A stretch of 64,000 nt of DNA, taken from Fabrea salina (Eukaryota; Ciliophora; Heterotrichea; Heterotrichida; Fabreidae). The notes under the pieces were generated by a model. It ran no database searches. It was not told the DNA's origin and saw nothing but the letters and a program-made list of their open reading frames with translations. Each line of letters begins with the position of its first letter. The stretch's first letter is position 1. The stretch is taken from the NCBI GenBank assembly GCA_022984795.1, contig JALIHJ010000004.1:62001-126000 (forward strand), written 5' to 3'. Positions 8,620-16,755 of the stretch are shown here, piece after piece. A program made the translations under genes and the position numbers.

Positions 8620-9702
8620 TTAAGTCCTAGGCCCTACAATGGGACAGACTAGCACTGCTTTTTCTAGATAACTTCCTAAAACTACAAAGTTCTTGTGTCT
8701 GGCAGAACAAGACCCTCCTCTGAGTAAGTCCTTTTGCATAAACAGTCTTCTGTAAACATTGCCTGGTTTGTGCTCCCAACTACGCATTTCTACTGCTCCA
8801 GAAGGCACAAGTTCACTAAAAAGCAACAGGTCTCCATACCAAGGAGTAGCTGTTCCATACACTCTTTGAGTAGGTTCGTCCCACTCTAGTCTTTCGCACC
8901 TATCCCGGACTCCTAATTTACTCTTGAGTTCCAAAGTACCAGAGTTCTTTCTATAGTGACCTATGTAGTTTTCGTCTATAGAAGAGTGGGCTGCATAGTA
9001 GTCTCCAAACTTAGACTTGGTGATTCCAGTAACAGAATTAGACCTGGTTTCATTTAAGGCAGTGCATTCTGTGGTTTCACCAATTTTACAGTGGTAAACA
9101 TAAGAATCTTTGATCTGTAAAAAGTCCTTTGCAAATCCCAGCAAAAAATCCATAAAGGAATAGTTACGGTCTGAAGGAATCTGCACACTTGAATACTGAG
9201 AAAAATAGCCTTCTTTCTCGTTTTCCATAACTAAGTCTCCAAATATTCCTTCTTTATCGAACTTAGAATGTCCAATCCAAGTTGCAGTACTGCTTATGTT
9301 GAATACCTCTAGTCTAGATCCTCCTTTAGTCATGGCATTGTTGACTACGTACAAGAAGTTGGGCTTTAAAAGGTAAATTCCAAAGGGGTAAAACCCAACA
9401 CCATCTGGAAAGTCCTTAATTTCAAGTTCTTTAACAGTTAAGTTTCCAGAGTCCACTTCTTCTAAGTAGTATATTTTGCCAAAACTTGCATTGGAAAAGT
9501 CACTGAAGTACTGGTTGAGGTCGTTCCCTACAGCTAAAAGCTTGTTTTGGAACTTTGTAATGTCCAAAATAGGCAACTCAACAGCAAACTTCTGGCAAGC
9601 TTGATAATGATGAAAAGCAACTTCTTTTTCGGGGGTGAAAATCCTTGTGTACTGGAAGTACCCCAAAGCTAGTAAAAACACTCCAACACTTACTTTGATC
9701 AT
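8620..9702 (-). CDS. Paraoxonase/arylesterase-like membrane-anchored protein
   Basis: This 360-residue protein begins with a hydrophobic anchor (V-S-V-G-V-F-L-L-A-L-G-Y) and then follows the paraoxonase pattern: a conserved A-V-G-N-D-L start of the propeller, G-K-I-Y-Y-L, V-K-E-L-E-I, Y-P-F-G-I-Y-L, L-Y-V-V-N-N and L-E-V-F. PON enzymes are calcium-dependent six-blade propellers that hydrolyse lactones and aryl esters. The usual N-P-H-G motif reads Y-P-F-G here, so the active-site His is absent and catalysis is doubtful. I chose ATG 9702; upstream codons in frame overlap the next gene. Only 5 bp separate it from the RSPH14 stop. Confidence 0.6.
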   Translation of the reverse strand: MIKVSVGVFLLALGYFQYTRIFTPEKEVAFHHYQACQKFAVELPILDITKFQNKLLAVGNDLNQYFSDFSNASFGKIYYLEEVDSGNLTVKELEIKDFPDGVGFYPFGIYLLKPNFLYVVNNAMTKGGSRLEVFNISSTATWIGHSKFDKEGIFGDLVMENEKEGYFSQYSSVQIPSDRNYSFMDFLLGFAKDFLQIKDSYVYHCKIGETTECTALNETRSNSVTGITKSKFGDYYAAHSSIDENYIGHYRKNSGTLELKSKLGVRDRCERLEWDEPTQRVYGTATPWYGDLLLFSELVPSGAVEMRSWEHKPGNVYRRLFMQKDLLRGGSCSARHKNFVVLGSYLEKAVLVCPIVGPRT

Positions 9703-9707
9703 TATTA

Positions 9708-10766
9708 TTATGGCTTCCAAGTAATTACAGAAATGGCTTTTTCAGCAAATCTCCTAACTAACTCTTCGTCTTCTTCAGTGATGTCACGCAACTTGTCCAG
9801 ACACTGCATGAACTCCATTTTGGCAATAGGGTGCTCAGCAACATTTGCTATTAACTGAATGGTGTTTAGTCTGTTCTGGATATCGTCTTCGTTAAGCAGT
9901 TCCATAATCTTAACAAGATGCTGGCCTTCTACAAGTTCTACTTTAGCTGGTTTTTCTATACTAAGACTTCCTAAAGCCAATAAGGCAGCTGCCCTTATTT
10001 CGGTATCAGGGTCTGAAATCAAGCTAGCAAGTGAGTCCACACAATCGTGGTCTATGATTTGGACTTTCCCAGGGTAAGTAAAGGACAAACAAGCTAAGTT
10101 CTCTGCAGAGAGTCTTCTGATTTCAACGTTTGAAGAACCTAACAAGTTTTTAGTTCTGCTTATAAAAGCTGTCTGGAGTACACGCAGGGGTCCTTGTTCT
10201 GCCTGGAGTAACTGCTTCAACAAGTACATCGTAAGTATCATTATTTTTTCGCTTTTTTCAGAGATGAGCTTGTCAACGAGTTTTTCTATGACTCCTGCTT
10301 CTAAAACTCCTTCGCAGCCCTCTCGGTCGGTGCTTAGTCTTAAAAGGCACTGGTAAGCGTTATTGCGTATTTTTTCAACTTTGTCGTCAAAAAGCTGAGA
10401 AATCTCCTGGACAATCCCTTTGCTAACGAGAAAGCGCTGGCCTTCAACTACAAAAGTAGGTCCGATGAATGCTCGAGAAGCCAGCTCCCTTATTGTGTGG
10501 TTTGGGTCTTTGAGTGCTCTGCGCATTTCTGCAGGAAGGGTGCTTCTAGTTATTTCTACGACTTTGGTGAGGTCCCGCATGTCTTCGTTGATTTCAATGA
10601 ATACTTTGGTTCTAAGAATGTTGTCTTTGGATTGGAGTTGTTTGGTCATTTTGTCGTAACGGAAAGTTTCGTAGGCAAAGCTGAGACAAGACTCAGGCTG
10701 TTCTTTTGGGTTTTCTTGGTTGCGGTGGAAGGCTATTAACTGATCGTACTCTAGGTAGTCTTCCAT
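9708..10766 (-). CDS. RSPH14: RSPH14-like radial spoke ARM-repeat protein
   Basis: This 352-residue all-helical armadillo-repeat protein ends A-I-S-V-I-T-W-K-P, closely matching the A-I-S-V-I-E-F-K-P end of vertebrate RSPH14 (RTDR1), which has about the same length. The repeats run through the whole chain (for example E-I-R-A-A-A-L-L-A-L-G-S-L near residue 260 and I-R-R-L-S-A-E-N-L-A-C-L near 215). The family is part of the axonemal radial spoke, which regulates dynein in beating cilia. ATG is at 10764-10766. The next gene downstream starts 5 bp after its stop. Confidence 0.8.
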   Translation of the reverse strand: MEDYLEYDQLIAFHRNQENPKEQPESCLSFAYETFRYDKMTKQLQSKDNILRTKVFIEINEDMRDLTKVVEITRSTLPAEMRRALKDPNHTIRELASRAFIGPTFVVEGQRFLVSKGIVQEISQLFDDKVEKIRNNAYQCLLRLSTDREGCEGVLEAGVIEKLVDKLISEKSEKIMILTMYLLKQLLQAEQGPLRVLQTAFISRTKNLLGSSNVEIRRLSAENLACLSFTYPGKVQIIDHDCVDSLASLISDPDTEIRAAALLALGSLSIEKPAKVELVEGQHLVKIMELLNEDDIQNRLNTIQLIANVAEHPIAKMEFMQCLDKLRDITEEDEELVRRFAEKAISVITWKP

Positions 10767-10787
10767 TTAATTATAGTTAAATATTCA

Positions 10788-11849
10788 CTAGAAAAGTAGG
10801 CACTTGCTACAAGCAGAACCTTTTCGTGAGTTGTTCAATCCTGCCTTAGCTTCATTTCTAGCTAGGAACTCACTTTTGCTTTGAGTGTTGGGTTTGACCT
10901 TTTGGATCGAAACAGGGGGAGTTATGAACTCTTCCACCTGAGGCTCTTCTAATTGTTCCTGAGACTCCTCAGAACTTGAATCACTGAGTTCTTCAACTTC
11001 GTAAAACGAAGCTGCTCTTTTAGGGTTTCCCCTTGTAGTTTCTATGAATGAAGAGGTTACTTTGCTTGGGGACTCTTCACTGATAGGTTTTAAACTGGAA
11101 CTATCTTTTGCTGCAGAAAGCTTTTCATAAGGAATTCCTGCAGACTTTGGAGTGTCTGCTTGCTTAGTAGTGTATTGCTCTTCGCCAATTGGGTTTAAGT
11201 CGGAGTTGTCTTTTAGGGGGGAAAAGGTTTCTTTTTCGTAAACGATCCCAGCAGACTTAGGAGTGTTGATTGGTTCGCTGGTGTACATGCTGTTGAGTCT
11301 TTCGATTCTTTGCATGAACTTGGCTTTTTTTTCTTCCTTTTCTGTTTTGGACCTTCTTTGACTCCTTTGAGGGGGTTCTTTGAATTCTTCAGGCGAAGCA
11401 GTAGAAGTGGACTCTACACTGTGTCCTACCCTAGTGAGTTTGCCACTCACACACACAGAAGCGTTTTTATACGTGCAGCCTTTGAGCTTGAAGTCTTTCA
11501 TTTCAAGTCCAGTTTTTGAGTTCAGAATGGGACTAAGGTCGATGACAACTTTTCCGTTCTTGATTTTGCGAGTAGGACTTATTTGCACGAGTCTGAGTGA
11601 TAACTCCTTAGTAAGGTAAAAGGAGTTTTTTTGGTACATAGTTACGCGGAAGCAAAGAGTGCACTCGGGGAAAATGACTCCTAGGGAAACGTCGGTATTC
11701 AAAATAGGAGTTGTTTCTTTTTTGTTTTTGCTGCGTTTAGCAACTAGTTGGACTTGTCCTGGGTAAGGCAGGTTGAAGTGTATTGAGTGGATTGTAAGTT
11801 CCAGGTCAAACTTCTGTGGGAACGATCCAATCCTTTTTATGTAGGACAT
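10788..11849 (-). CDS. NT-C2 domain protein with C-terminal CaaX-like box
   Basis: The 353-residue product starts with a C2-like domain of the NT-C2 (EEIG/EHBP1) type: F-D-L-E-L-T-I-H-S-I, L-P-Y-P-G-Q-V-Q-L-V-A-K-R, and alternating strands to about residue 140. A long disordered, Ser/Pro/Glu-rich middle follows, with repeated T-P-K-S-A-G-I-x-Y-E-K units (near residues 195 and 235). The last four residues are C-L-L-F, a plausible prenylation (CaaX) site. NT-C2 domains link membranes to cytoskeleton in animals, and a prenylated end fits membrane attachment. Function beyond that is unknown. The start lies 59 bp from the divergent gene at 11909. Confidence 0.6.
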   Translation of the reverse strand: MSYIKRIGSFPQKFDLELTIHSIHFNLPYPGQVQLVAKRSKNKKETTPILNTDVSLGVIFPECTLCFRVTMYQKNSFYLTKELSLRLVQISPTRKIKNGKVVIDLSPILNSKTGLEMKDFKLKGCTYKNASVCVSGKLTRVGHSVESTSTASPEEFKEPPQRSQRRSKTEKEEKKAKFMQRIERLNSMYTSEPINTPKSAGIVYEKETFSPLKDNSDLNPIGEEQYTTKQADTPKSAGIPYEKLSAAKDSSSLKPISEESPSKVTSSFIETTRGNPKRAASFYEVEELSDSSSEESQEQLEEPQVEEFITPPVSIQKVKPNTQSKSEFLARNEAKAGLNNSRKGSACSKCLLF

Positions 11850-11908
11850 TTTAATTCACCTATAAATGAACTCAAGATAATTTTAAACTATATAAAGTTA
11901 AACTCTCA

Positions 11909-13072
11909 ATGTGGCCTAATCTCTCCAAAATATACAAAAACAGACTAAAAAGCATCACTATTGAAGAACTAAAAGCAGCTAAGGACCAGCAACACCTGGA
12001 CAAAGATTCCTTTAAAAAGCTCATAAAGAAGCATTGCAGTAATGACATTAAGTTAAGAAAAGTAGAAGAGGAGTACCTTGAAGAACTAGTTAAAAGAAGA
12101 GTACCTGTAGAAATCCCTGAGTCTGAATCAATAACAAAACTTCTAAAAACTAAGTTTGGCTCTAATGACTCAGACACTTCTGACTCCAGGTCGAAACTCC
12201 CCCCTATAAAACTAAGGGACACTCCTTATAAGTCTGACCAAGACTCTTCTCCTAGTAACGCTAAGTTAAGCACTTTGAATAACAGAAACTTCGAAATTCC
12301 AGATACTCACTTCGAAAACTTTGCAAAGTACAGAAAACACTCACCTCGGCAACTAAGTCCAGACTTCCTTGAAGAGTCCAAGTCTGGAAACTTAGCAAAG
12401 TACAAAAAACACTCGCCTAGACAACTGAACCCCATACAAGAATCCAAGTCTGGAAACCTAGAAGGGTATAAAAAATTCTCTCCTAGACAAAGAGACTTTC
12501 CTGAAGAGTCTCAGCACCCAAGAAGCTCAGCTATTTACGAAGTAAGCAACAAGACCCCTGAACCTAGAGAATCGGTTAGGAAAAACTCTAGGTCAAACCG
12601 AGACTTCCAAACGGCCAATAAAACCCCTGAGCCCCAAAGATTATCTCAAGACCCTAAAAAAAGCCACTCTCCAAAATACAAACTAAAAAGAACCTCTGTC
12701 AACCCTCCAGAAAGCAGACTAAGCAGAATTCAAGAAGCCGAACTCAAAAACTCCTCCCAAAAGGTTTCAAATAGAATAGCCTCTGAGAAAAAGATTAGGA
12801 AGCACTACTTGATCAAACAACACTTAGTTAAAAACGAAGCTTCTTACAACACTTTGAACGAAACTTCAAAGAAGCTATTTAAAAAAGTCCAGATTGACAA
12901 AGGCAGCAAGTTCGAACGAATGAAAGAGTACTACCGCTCAAGGATAAAGCCCGACTTCAGACCCAGACAAGACCTAAACAAAGCCCTTGAGTCCGAAAAA
13001 AACAAACTCCTTTCCAAGAGCTTCAACAAGATTTACAGGGTAAAAATATCTGAACTCATAAAAGATCAGTAA
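11909..13072 (+). CDS. Unknown basic, disordered 387-residue protein with YKKHSPRQL repeats
   Basis: I do not recognise this protein. Residues about 1-90 are charged and helical. From about 115 to 195 a short repeat returns three to four times (F-A-K-Y-R-K-H-S-P-R-Q-L, L-A-K-Y-K-K-H-S-P-R-Q-L, L-E-G-Y-K-K-F-S-P-R-Q), alternating with S-K-S-G-N-L. The S-P sites could be phosphorylated by proline-directed kinases. The C-terminus is basic and helical. A microtubule- or basal-body-associated role would fit the composition but is a guess. The stop TAA directly abuts the stop of the convergent gene. Confidence 0.6.
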   Translation: MWPNLSKIYKNRLKSITIEELKAAKDQQHLDKDSFKKLIKKHCSNDIKLRKVEEEYLEELVKRRVPVEIPESESITKLLKTKFGSNDSDTSDSRSKLPPIKLRDTPYKSDQDSSPSNAKLSTLNNRNFEIPDTHFENFAKYRKHSPRQLSPDFLEESKSGNLAKYKKHSPRQLNPIQESKSGNLEGYKKFSPRQRDFPEESQHPRSSAIYEVSNKTPEPRESVRKNSRSNRDFQTANKTPEPQRLSQDPKKSHSPKYKLKRTSVNPPESRLSRIQEAELKNSSQKVSNRIASEKKIRKHYLIKQHLVKNEASYNTLNETSKKLFKKVQIDKGSKFERMKEYYRSRIKPDFRPRQDLNKALESEKNKLLSKSFNKIYRVKISELIKDQ

Positions 13073-14386
13073 TTAAAAATATCTTACAAGTCTACTAGGG
13101 GATTTACTAGAAGTTCTTTTTTGTGTTCTATTTTCAGAAAAAGTAATCCGGGAAACTGGAGTAAGGGTTTTCTTCTCTTTGGGGGAAAAACTTTTAAGAG
13201 GCCTGCCTTTCAGTGAAATGAAACTTGGCAAAAAACCCGAAAAGTAAGGCTGCCTTACGAGTTCTTGCAGAGCAACAATGTCCCTTTTAGTGATGTCGAA
13301 CCCAGGTGCGAGTTCAGTAACTAAGTTTTTGATTGTCTCAGCTGAACTGTTTTTCTTAAGGGCTTTCATGAACTTCTGGATACTAGAAGCTGCTTTGTGG
13401 TTAGGAAAGAAGCACATGAGTCTAAAGATGAGTTGCCTTGAGTTCAGAATCAAAGACTTTTTGTGGTTTTTGCAGTAGAAAGAACTGTACTGAGTTGGTT
13501 GTTGGCAGTCTTTTACTTTGCAAAAACTGACTTTTTGGGTTTTGAGTAGGCTGGATCCGTTTTGTTTGTTGACTTCAAAAGACTTGTTTTTAACTGAGTT
13601 CTTGAAGGAGCGGCTGTGACTTGAATTTTTGTATGATTTCTTGGACCTTTTTAGTCTGTTTTGTTTAGATTCAAATCTTTGGTTTCTAGCCAAAACAAGT
13701 GACTCGTAAAAGTCTTTTTTGGCTAAGGACTGGTTGAGTTTGCTTAGGTTGTAAAACAACTCACTGGGTTTGTAGGGAGTTTTTAGGTTTAAACTTAAGC
13801 AACTGCTTTTGAACTCCTCTAAATCAATAAAACCACCTCTTGCTTGGAAAAAATACTCGCAAACTAGCATTTCTGACCCAAGAGTTTCTGTTAGTTCGAG
13901 TAAAAAACTACTTGTTTGGTCTTGCATTGGTTCGCTGAAGCTGTGTTTTGAAACTGAGTACCTAGAGTCAATTGTTTTGAGAAATCTAGGAGGACTGGAT
14001 TTGCGGGTGCTTTCGTTCCTAGAGCCTCTTCTGATTAGCAGTGGACTAATTCCTTCACCAAATACCCATTTAACCAAACTATGCAAGTCAACACTGCGGA
14101 CTCCTGTTTGAAAGTCTTTGGAGGAGTAAAGCCGGATATATTCATTTACATGTTCATTGTTGCCAGCGCCCATTCGTTTGACCCATTTGTCAAATTCATA
14201 GTCTGGAATTACTAAACTAGACTTCTTTTGAAGAGACCTAAACACAGACTTGGTGGATCCATACCTCCGTTTAAGTTGAGTTTTAAGAAGGGTTTTAAAG
14301 CTTTTAAGTAATTGCGAGGGTCTAGTTAGAGTTTACACAGGGTCTTTGAGGCAAGAATCATGTGAACTATAATTGGGTTTCGCCAT
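13073..14386 (-). CDS. Unknown 432-residue protein with a Cys/His cluster (two exons)
   Basis: Exon 1 is 14337-14386 (M-A-K-P-N-Y-S-S-H-D), followed by a 15-nt intron and exon 2 (13073-14321). The reading frame upstream of residue 33 has no ATG unless this intron is removed, which fixes the gene structure. The middle contains C-K-V-K-D-C, then F-Y-C-K-N-H about 10 residues later, a possible zinc site. The C-terminal third is helical and basic, ending in Ser/Arg-rich sequence. I do not recognise the family. The start codon is only 14 bp from that of the divergent kinase, and its stop abuts the neighbour's stop. Confidence 0.65.
14322..14336 (-). other. 15-nt intron
   Basis: GTAAACTCTAACTAG on the minus strand, phase 2, A at position 10; retention would give an immediate in-frame TAA. 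Removal links an ATG-started 16-codon exon to the main frame. Confidence 0.85.
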
Positions 14387-14400
14387 TTCTTCTAATTTAA

Positions 14401-15771
14401 ATGTACAGATCAGGTTCTAGGGGCGAGATTCATTCCTACAGAGGCTACGCAGCTAACTACAGAAGGAGTTCTCCCGGCAACACCCAAACTAACCTTAGAA
14501 AAACACAGCCTATCCAAAGACGACCTATTTCAGCAAGCTCATCCAAAAAAGACCCTGAAAAAACTAAATCTTCTGAAGAAGACAAAAAACTCCCCCCCAA
14601 AACTACTGTTCCTTCTTCTAGACTCAGAATAACTGAAAACCGGAACCCAGTTAGGCAGCGCACCATCCCTTTGGGGAAACCCCCAATTGCGCGAAAACCT
14701 TCACTGCCTGCTTCGCCTGACAAAGTAGTTACTGAAGAGCCGAGCAGAATAGAAGAGTACTCACTTGGCAAGCACATTGGTCAGGGCGCCTACGCCTCTG
14801 TAAGAATGGCTGTGCACAAAGAGTCCAAGTTGAAGTACGCAGTTAAAACTTATGAAAAGTTTCGACTTATGCAACCTCACAGGAAAAGGTGTGTCCAGCA
14901 AGAAATTAAAATCATGAAAATGCTGCAGCACCCCAGCATCGTAAAACTCCATGAAACCATTGACACTCCTAAGCAGTTACACTTAGTTATGGAGTACGTG
15001 CCAGGAACCTCTCTGCACGGCTACATCAAAAGAAGGTACAACCGACGTCTAGAGGAGCCAGAAGTTAAAAGGATCCTGAAAGAACTAGTGACAGCACTTG
15101 AGTACTGCCACTCACGGAGCGTGGCCCACAGAGACATTAAGTTAGAAAACATCCTTTTGGGCGAAAACAAGCAGCTGAAACTTATAGATTTTGGCTTCTC
15201 GACTTGCCACTCACTTGAAATGAAAACTAGGATTTTCTGCGGAACGCCTAGTTATATGGCTCCTGAAATAGTTACTCGGAAGGACTACACTGGCCCCCCA
15301 GCGGACATTTGGGCTTGTGGGATTCTTTTGTTTGCGATGCTTTGTGGGACTTTTCCTTTCAAAGGTTCTTCTGACAAAGAACTTTACAGAAAGATCCAAA
15401 GAGGCCAGTTCTACATCCCCCAGCACGTCCCTACAGGAGCTAGGAACCTTCTCCAGCGAATTCTAAGAGTCGACCCTAAAAAAAGACTTTCAGTTCAAGG
15501 AATTCTGGAAGACACTTGGCTGAATTCTTCCGAAATAAACAAGGTGCCTTCTTATATGAGTGACGAAGTTACTACCAAGGCAAGTTCAGTCAATGGAGAA
15601 GCCCTGGACTTAGACGTGTTGTGCAACATGAAGAAACTAGGCTTTACTGATTCTGAACTCGTCCAAGAACTCCAAGACACCAACTCACACGCTTCTTCTC
15701 TGTACCGGAAACTCAAAACAAGCAAAATGTCTGAAAACTTCAAACCTTATTTGTCAGCAGGCATTAAATAA
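14401..15771 (+). CDS. CAMK/AMPK-like Ser/Thr protein kinase with UBA-like tail
   Basis: The 456-residue protein has a disordered basic N-terminus (about 1-115), a full kinase domain (about 118-380) and a small helical domain near 400-435. Catalytic elements are intact: G-Q-G-A-Y-A-S-V loop, Y-A-V-K lysine, H-R-D-I-K-L-E-N, D-F-G, and C-G-T-P-S-Y-M-A-P-E. The sequence pattern is that of the CAMKL group (AMPK, MARK, BRSK). The region L-D-V-L-C-N-M-K-K-L-G-F-T resembles the UBA-like domain that follows the kinase in MARK and BRSK and modulates activity. The Thr in the C-G-T-P loop region could be the activation site. ATG 14401 is 14 bp from the divergent start. Confidence 0.88.
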   Translation: MYRSGSRGEIHSYRGYAANYRRSSPGNTQTNLRKTQPIQRRPISASSSKKDPEKTKSSEEDKKLPPKTTVPSSRLRITENRNPVRQRTIPLGKPPIARKPSLPASPDKVVTEEPSRIEEYSLGKHIGQGAYASVRMAVHKESKLKYAVKTYEKFRLMQPHRKRCVQQEIKIMKMLQHPSIVKLHETIDTPKQLHLVMEYVPGTSLHGYIKRRYNRRLEEPEVKRILKELVTALEYCHSRSVAHRDIKLENILLGENKQLKLIDFGFSTCHSLEMKTRIFCGTPSYMAPEIVTRKDYTGPPADIWACGILLFAMLCGTFPFKGSSDKELYRKIQRGQFYIPQHVPTGARNLLQRILRVDPKKRLSVQGILEDTWLNSSEINKVPSYMSDEVTTKASSVNGEALDLDVLCNMKKLGFTDSELVQELQDTNSHASSLYRKLKTSKMSENFKPYLSAGIK

Positions 15772-15784
15772 TAACTGTATTCTA

Positions 15785-16156
15785 ATGTCAGAGAACTTCA
15801 ATGCTTGGTTTGCTAAATGGACTGAAACTGCACTTAAGCTGTCCAAAAAGTGTTCTTTTAAGCACGAGTACTCCAAAGTAGTTAAGGAGTCCTCAGACAG
15901 CCAAGAAACTTTAGTGAGAATTGCATTTGAAAGAGTTCTAGACAACATAGGCAAGTTCCAGAGTTTTTGTGGCAAAGTCCAGAGTGTAAGCATCCGTGAG
16001 CCTTCTGCTAGAAGGATCCAAGTTGCCCTTGTGGACTTGTTTAAGGCCCACTTAGAAAAACTAAAGGACTCAGTTTTGCTCAAGGAACAAATAATCTATT
16101 CCACCTTAAAAGGTGCAATTAAGTCTGGAGTTAATAATCATGGAGACTCATACTAA
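15785..16156 (+). CDS. Unknown helical 123-residue protein
   Basis: I do not recognise this protein. It is predicted largely helical and amphipathic, with no membrane segment. It starts 13 bp after the kinase stop. As read, its last codons run past the ATG of the next gene (16140), a 17-bp overlap in a different frame. I looked for a 15-nt intron that would end it earlier at the TAATAA just before that ATG and did not find a convincing one, so the overlap stands with some doubt. Confidence 0.6.
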   Translation: MSENFNAWFAKWTETALKLSKKCSFKHEYSKVVKESSDSQETLVRIAFERVLDNIGKFQSFCGKVQSVSIREPSARRIQVALVDLFKAHLEKLKDSVLLKEQIIYSTLKGAIKSGVNNHGDSY

Positions 16157-16748
16157 AGTAACAGAGAATAACCCAAGAGAACTAGAAATCACTCTTAACG
16201 GGTCCAGTCCGAACGAAGTCAGCTTTGAGTTTGATGATGAATTTTACTCTTACCGCCTTTCAGGCAGAGAAACTTATCTGAGTAACTTCCTTTCTAAGTT
16301 CAACTGCCCACTTGAATCCTTCTACAGCAGCTTGAACTTCATTAACTACAACATTTCTTTTGAGATTGAAAACGAGACAAAAAAGACAAGTAACTTCAAC
16401 TTATTTGCCCGCTACAACCAAATCATGACATCAATTTCTATATTGTTTTTTGTTGTGTTCTTTTTACTCGTGGTTTTGAGCAGCTACTATATTGACGAAA
16501 TCATGCTGGCTTACGTGGGTTTTGTGTTCTTCTGTGCAGGGAGTTTTATCCAGTTGTCTTTGATTTTTTCTAGCGAAAAGTGCTTGCAAGCAATCTGCAC
16601 AGGAAAATCCAAAAAAGGTTTTTCTAGTAAAGCCATCCGCAATAAAGCCAAAGTTCTAGTTTCCCAAGCAAACGAGCGCTTGGAGCAGTTCTCCATGCTA
16701 CTAAAGACTTCGGAGGACTGTAAAACACTGATTTTAAAACAATCTTAA
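16140..16748 (+). CDS. Unknown two-pass membrane protein
   Basis: The 202-residue product has an acidic soluble N-terminal half and two adjacent hydrophobic segments near residues 100-120 and 125-148, separated by S-Y-Y-I-D-E. A basic, helical C-terminal tail follows. This hairpin topology suggests both ends face the cytosol. No family recognised. I chose ATG 16140; an upstream in-frame GTG at 16113 is inside the previous gene and is not a eukaryotic start. The stop is 7 bp from the convergent flippase. Confidence 0.65.
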   Translation: METHTKVTENNPRELEITLNGSSPNEVSFEFDDEFYSYRLSGRETYLSNFLSKFNCPLESFYSSLNFINYNISFEIENETKKTSNFNLFARYNQIMTSISILFFVVFFLLVVLSSYYIDEIMLAYVGFVFFCAGSFIQLSLIFSSEKCLQAICTGKSKKGFSSKAIRNKAKVLVSQANERLEQFSMLLKTSEDCKTLILKQS

Positions 16749-16755
16749 TTAAGCA

